Shown here piece by piece: positions 59,774 to 64,000 of a DNA stretch of 64,000 nucleotides. The position numbers and the translations under genes are program-made. Source of the DNA: Chrysogorgia sp. JL179-B06 (lineage: Eukaryota; Cnidaria; Anthozoa; Scleralcyonacea; Chrysogorgiidae); contig JAYKKM010000043.1 of assembly GCA_035772405.1 (NCBI GenBank), positions 1,067,001 to 1,131,000 of the forward strand, given 5' to 3'. The stretch's first letter is position 1. Each line of letters opens with the position of its first letter. The notes below the pieces were generated by a model. That model was not told the DNA's origin. It did not search any database and saw only the letters and a program-made list of their open reading frames with translations.

Positions 59774-61149
59774 ATGGATCAGTCTGAGGGTTACACAGAC
59801 GATTTCCATGTCAATACTTTAGCATCTGCAAACCAGATACGAAGAACATACCTGGTCACGTACAGCCAAGCAGATCTGCGAATATTTGCAACGAGGCAAA
59901 GTTTCGGGGAGCAAGTGGCTACCTACTTTGACGAAGGAACGGGAAAGGTTAAAGTCGAGCACTGGGCTTGTTGCCAAGAGCCACATGAGAACTCTGGTGT
60001 ACACTATCACATGAGCTTGAAACTCAATGGACCGAAACGATGGAAACAAGTGAAAGACAAGATGGCGAAAAACCATGGGGTTGTGCTGCACTTTTCCAAC
60101 GCGCACGATAATTATCACTCGGCATATCAATATGTCACGAAGCAAGACACGGAAGTCTTTTTAAGTCCCACTCACCCCAACCTTAGCGAAATCGGTTCTC
60201 CTAGAACCAAAGCATGCGTCCGTGCATATCGAGAAAGTCGAAAGCGCAAACAAAACGAGAATGCAAATACCCAACAAGAAAAGGCTAAAAAAATAAGACG
60301 TCTCAGCAATTTGGAGGTCTCCGAATTTTTGGTGGAAAAATCAAATAAAAAGTCAAACCGAGCTACTGGCACTTGCAGACGCTCAAAGCAAAGAAGGGAA
60401 GAAAGACTTAGCCAATTTTATTTTGTGTCGCTCACACAAAGCCATGCAAGAGCTTATTGATAACACCTGGCGCTTGCAAAATGCACGGGCTAAGCTTGAT
60501 AGGAAGAAGAAGTCGCGTATAGACTTGCTTCGTCATGCTCGCAGTGCTGAGTGCGCCCACGGCTGCAACGGGGAATGGATAAAGTGTGCACGAGAGGTAC
60601 TAAAGAACAACAACATCCACCCTGTGGTATTTGCTTCGGCGCTGAAGGATCTTTTGACCAAGGGAAGGGGGAAATTCCGAAATGTAATGCTCGTTGGCTG
60701 TGCGTGTACTGGAAAAACTTTCTTGTTGGATCCCCTGTGTCTCCTGTTCAAAGCTTTTGTCAATCCGGCCTCTGACAAGTATGCATGGGTGGGAGCGGAG
60801 GAAAGCGAGGTAATCTATCTTAATGATTTTAGATGGAGCTCAACTCTCATCTCCTGGAAAGACTTCCTCCTACTTCTCGAGGGACACATTGTGCACTTGC
60901 CTGCCCCGAAGAACCAGTACTCGAGCGATGTTTGCATCGACACGGACGTCCCCATTTTTGCAACTTCAAGCAACCCAATCGTCTACTACGGCAGGAATGG
61001 ACAGATTGACGAACGCGAAACGGAAATGATGTCTGTTAGGTGGAGAGTGTTTGAGTTCACCCGAAAGATCCCGCAGGCGGAGCAGAAAGACCTGTCTCCG
61101 TGCCAACGCTTGTTTTGCCGAACTGGTGTTTTTGGATGAACACTTTTAA
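59774..61149 (+). CDS. Rep: HUH endonuclease-SF3 helicase, unit 6 (nearly intact)
   Basis: The best-preserved copy. It is open from the ATG through the HUH domain and linker to about 60340, where one extra A in a run shifts the frame. It is then open through the whole helicase to about 61112, where one extra T alters the last dozen codons. Both changes are single homopolymer bases absent from the other units. Confidence 0.9.
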
Positions 61150-61207
61150 CTGTTTTCATGCAGCCATCATTGCACGTTTACTCTCAAAGAAATATATAAG
61201 AATAGAT

Positions 61208-61444
61208 AACACGTTACGCACACGTTACGCACACGTTACGCCACACGTTACGTTTGAGTTCATATAGAATATTAATGAAAACCGACACGTTACACACGTT
61301 ACGCCCCATTCTTATAAAGGTATAATAGGTCTTCCTTTAATATATTAGGCGTAACGTGTGTAACGTGTCAGCTTTCTATAGATTATCATATGCTGGAAGG
61401 CGTAACGTGTGGCGTAACGTGTGCGTAACGTGTACGTAACGTGT
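61208..61444. promoter_or_regulatory. Iteron palindrome P2 of unit 6
   Basis: Twelve octamers, same arrangement. Confidence 0.6.
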
Positions 61445-61688
61445 TGAAGTTGAGTTATATTTAGTTTGTATGCAGCCATGTATGTATAAGGTCTTTAAAA
61501 TTATTTTCACGGAGGCAAGAAATCGTTCAGTTTTCGCATGGCATTTTTATTGAATATGCATGGTAAAAGTGTGAAGTTAATACATTCGGCATTAAGCACC
61601 TAAAATAATTATTGAAGGCAAAATGCACTGCCAATATAAACTGTATAAGTAAGGAAAAAACATTGTAATATAGAAACACTTAATAAAT

Positions 61689-62789
61689 TTAATACTTTAA
61701 TCGTTCTCCTCGTTTCTCAATTACCATTGCAACACGCTTGCCCATCGATTCAATTATTCGGTCGATAGTACTTTTGGAGAAATTCATCATTGTGCTTTGA
61801 ACTCTTTGGGAAAATTGTTCAAACTTTTCTGACCTAATCTGCTTGTCAATGGCATCTTGTCCCAGCTGTTTTGATACCAAATGAAAGAGATTTTCGATGG
61901 GGTTCAAGTCCGGACTACGGGGTGGTATGGCGAAGGTAACTGCTCCGACTTCTTGGAAAGCACGTCTTGCTGCAGCACTGTTTTGCACTGGGTCCCCGTC
62001 TTCAGTGTAGGAACCGTTATAGATGTTGGGTTGGCACTGTCGAGAAAGATTTGCGGGAAATGAAGCCGTACGTACTCGGCAAAATTCTCGCCTTTCAAAC
62101 GATGGAAGTATTGGTCGCAGGACACCACTCCTTTTCCATAAGCGATGGAAACAAAAAAATGTGCCTTTCGACCCTCTACGCCAGCCTTTTTCCCTTTAGT
62201 TGTGCAGTTTAGTGCAAGGCCTTCGCACTTCCTTCTCCAAGCCATGGATTGCGTAGCTCGTGCCTGGTCAAAGGGATTTGTCTTGTGTACAAATGAGGTG
62301 CCGTCAAAATAGAAGCTAATACCACGCTCCCAGAAATTTATCGGTAACAGCCTCCTAATCTTACAAGCAAAACGATATCTGCGGACTACATCTTTCCGTG
62401 TCATAAGGCCTTTCTTACGCGAGTGTAAATACTGATAGCCGTGTCTATTAAGTGTTCTTCGAATACACCAGGGAGATACATCAGGACTGATGCCAGCCAT
62501 CGTTCGAAGCCTGGATGCGGAAAAAGACCCGATTGTTGTCCTACATAGACGCAAGTGTCTGATGATGTTGCGTTCGTCCCGAATGGATAGCTTTCTTGGA
62601 CGCCCTTTATTGTGCTTGCGTTTGTCAAATGTCGCGACTTCGTCAATTGGTAGTTTAGCGTGTCGGTAAATCGTTGCTTTACTGTACTTCGGGAAACGTT
62701 TTAATAGTTCATCCTCGAAGACCTTTGTCTTGAAACAAATACCTCATGTAAATCGAGGTTTCTTTTGGGACATACGCTTTTGATTTCAT
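61689..62789 (-). pseudogene. Tc1/mariner-type transposase, unit 6
   Basis: The shared frame change lies near 61995-62040. A 2-base loss near 62712 (GTTCATCCTC) breaks the first HTH region. The core from the second HTH to the first Asp is open. Confidence 0.86.
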
Positions 62790-63226
62790 CTTTCTTGGTA
62801 AAAACTTAAGTATATTGAAATCGAGATATCGTTGTTTACATTTGTAACTCAAGAGTCTTTAAGGAAAAGTTAATTATTCATTTATTAAAATTTTAACAAA
62901 ACGTTGGTATATAAGGCGAAGAAGACAAAACTGCCAATAAATCACATTAAATTTCTCTCTTTCACTAGTATTTAAAATGGATATTTTTTTTATTTATGTT
63001 TTCACACACTTTCAAAATGGATGCTATTCGCCAAATTCGCTCAATTTATGGACTATTTATGACGTCATCATGACCTCAACGTGACGTCATAATTTTTACA
63101 CACTATCGGAAAAACCCTTAGGCACACATCAAACACATAGTAACAGTAAACAAAAGCTATTGTGATTCTTATTTACAGTAAAGCGGAACAACCGTATTAA
63201 AATTTTCATCACTCGAAACTACATAG

Positions 63227-63452
63227 ACAATCGCGTGCAAAAATAATGAGACTGTTCACATTTTGGTGATTTTTTTCACGTGTATGCCCCCCTCCTCCAC
63301 TAACAATGTTGAAAACATATTATTTGATAACCCCTTGTCTCAAACTCGTTTTAACAACATTGCACGAGGGGGAGGGGGGACAAAAACCACTTGTTATAGG
63401 AGGGAGGGGGCCAATAAACTGCTTGTCTCAATAATTTTTGCACGTGATTGTC
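63227..63452. repeat. Foldback P1 of unit 7
   Basis: Same arms and centre. Confidence 0.8.
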
Positions 63453-63711
63453 TTCTATGAGGTCCCAAACTTAATTAAATTTGTGCCAAAAATTGAACTT
63501 AACCAGTCTCCTGAAAATTTTCATTTTCCCCGCTTTAAGCCCAGTGGTCTAGTTGTCGTGCGAAACTGGCACAAAATTGGACTGGGAACTGGGAACGAGT
63601 AAAAAACCATTTTGAATTTAATTAAATTTGTGGCTGTTTACACTGAAGATGAACTATTAGGTGAAATATTGGTATAGTTATTATACTGTTTACTTTTATT
63701 GTTTACACAGT

Positions 63712-64000
63712 ATGGATCAGTCTGAGGGTTACACAGACGATTTCCATGTCAATACTTTAGCATCTGCAAACCAGATACGAAGAACATACCTGGTCACGTA
63801 CAGCCAAGCAGATCTGCGAATATTTGCAACGAGGCAAAGTTTCGGGGAGCAAGTGGCTACCTACTTTGACGAAGGAACGGGAAAGGTTAAAGTCGAGCAC
63901 TGGGCTTGTTGCCAAGAGCCACATGAGAACTCTGGTGTACACTATCACATGAGCTTGAAACTCAATGGACCGAAACGATGGAAACAAGTGAAAGACAAGA
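63712..64000 (+). CDS. Rep, unit 7 (N-terminal part only)
   Basis: An open frame from the ATG to the window end, covering motifs I and II of the HUH domain, with no disruption in this stretch. It shares with units 5 and 6 the change from Asp to Tyr at residue 7. Confidence 0.88.
   Translation, partial: MDQSEGYTDDFHVNTLASANQIRRTYLVTYSQADLRIFATRQSFGEQVATYFDEGTGKVKVEHWACCQEPHENSGVHYHMSLKLNGPKRWKQVKDK

Larger units (their letters stand above)
59289..63226 (+). mobile_element. Rep/transposase element, array unit 6
   Basis: The last full unit, with the same layout and the subgroup changes of units 5-7. Confidence 0.92.
63227..64000 (+). mobile_element. Rep/transposase element, array unit 7 (cut by window end)
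   Basis: Contains P1 and the start of rep; the array continues beyond the window. Confidence 0.92.

Noticed and set aside
38678..64000. CRISPR-like or simple satellite explanation for the regular repeats
   Set aside because: The unit is about 3.95 kb with two recognisable genes; it is a tandem array of an element, and the octamers in P2 are too short and inverted for CRISPR.

Overview
This is animal nuclear DNA. It holds intron-split genes with canonical GT/AG junctions, a BEL/Pao LTR retrotransposon, 5'-truncated non-LTR retrotransposon ends, hammerhead ribozymes inside (TA)n tracts, many foldback MITEs and a Polinton/adintovirus-type DNA polymerase B fragment. The mix is most typical of a marine invertebrate, probably an anthozoan cnidarian. 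That is an inference from family content, with no marker gene to confirm it.

Region 1 (1-34.7 kb) is a tandem segmental duplication carrying flavin-dependent L-amino-acid oxidase (LAAO) genes. Copy A spans about 5.6-23.0 kb and copy B about 27.7-34.4 kb. Each is preceded by a decayed 3' LAAO fragment (1-172; 24403-24705). Both keep a TATA box, a non-coding first exon and five coding exons with matching splice sites, and both carry one or two single-base frameshifts. Because A and B align almost throughout, each serves as the empty site for insertions in the other. A alone holds a 7.7-kb BEL/Pao element (12283-19958, 5-bp target duplication) in its third intron, a MULE-like element with a 9-bp target duplication (1845-2859), a TIR element carrying a Crypton/DUF3504-like recombinase remnant (409-1603), and about 4 kb of other repeats (7.3-11.3 kb). 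B alone holds a 0.94-kb insertion (28979-29920) and an extra hammerhead block inside a TA tract.

Region 2 (34.7-38.7 kb) contains TA tracts, a hammerhead ribozyme, a small MITE, a complex satellite and a frameshifted, 5'-truncated family-B DNA polymerase fragment (35970-38460, minus strand).

Region 3 (38678 to the window end) is the most striking part: a head-to-tail array of a 3.94-3.97-kb unit, six full copies and the start of a seventh. Each unit has a 230-bp foldback at its left edge, a Rep gene on the plus strand (HUH nickase plus SF3 helicase, about 457 residues), a central inverted array of twelve CACGTTAC/GTAACGTG octamers, and a convergent Tc1/mariner-type DD34E transposase gene on the minus strand with two CRE palindromes upstream. 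No capsid gene is present. A rolling-circle initiator and a cut-and-paste transposase thus share one element with iteron-like cis signals, arranged as a concatemer. Indels private to each unit are single bases in homopolymers and look like assembly error. One transposase frameshift is shared by all six copies. Shared substitutions show that neighbouring units are the closest relatives.
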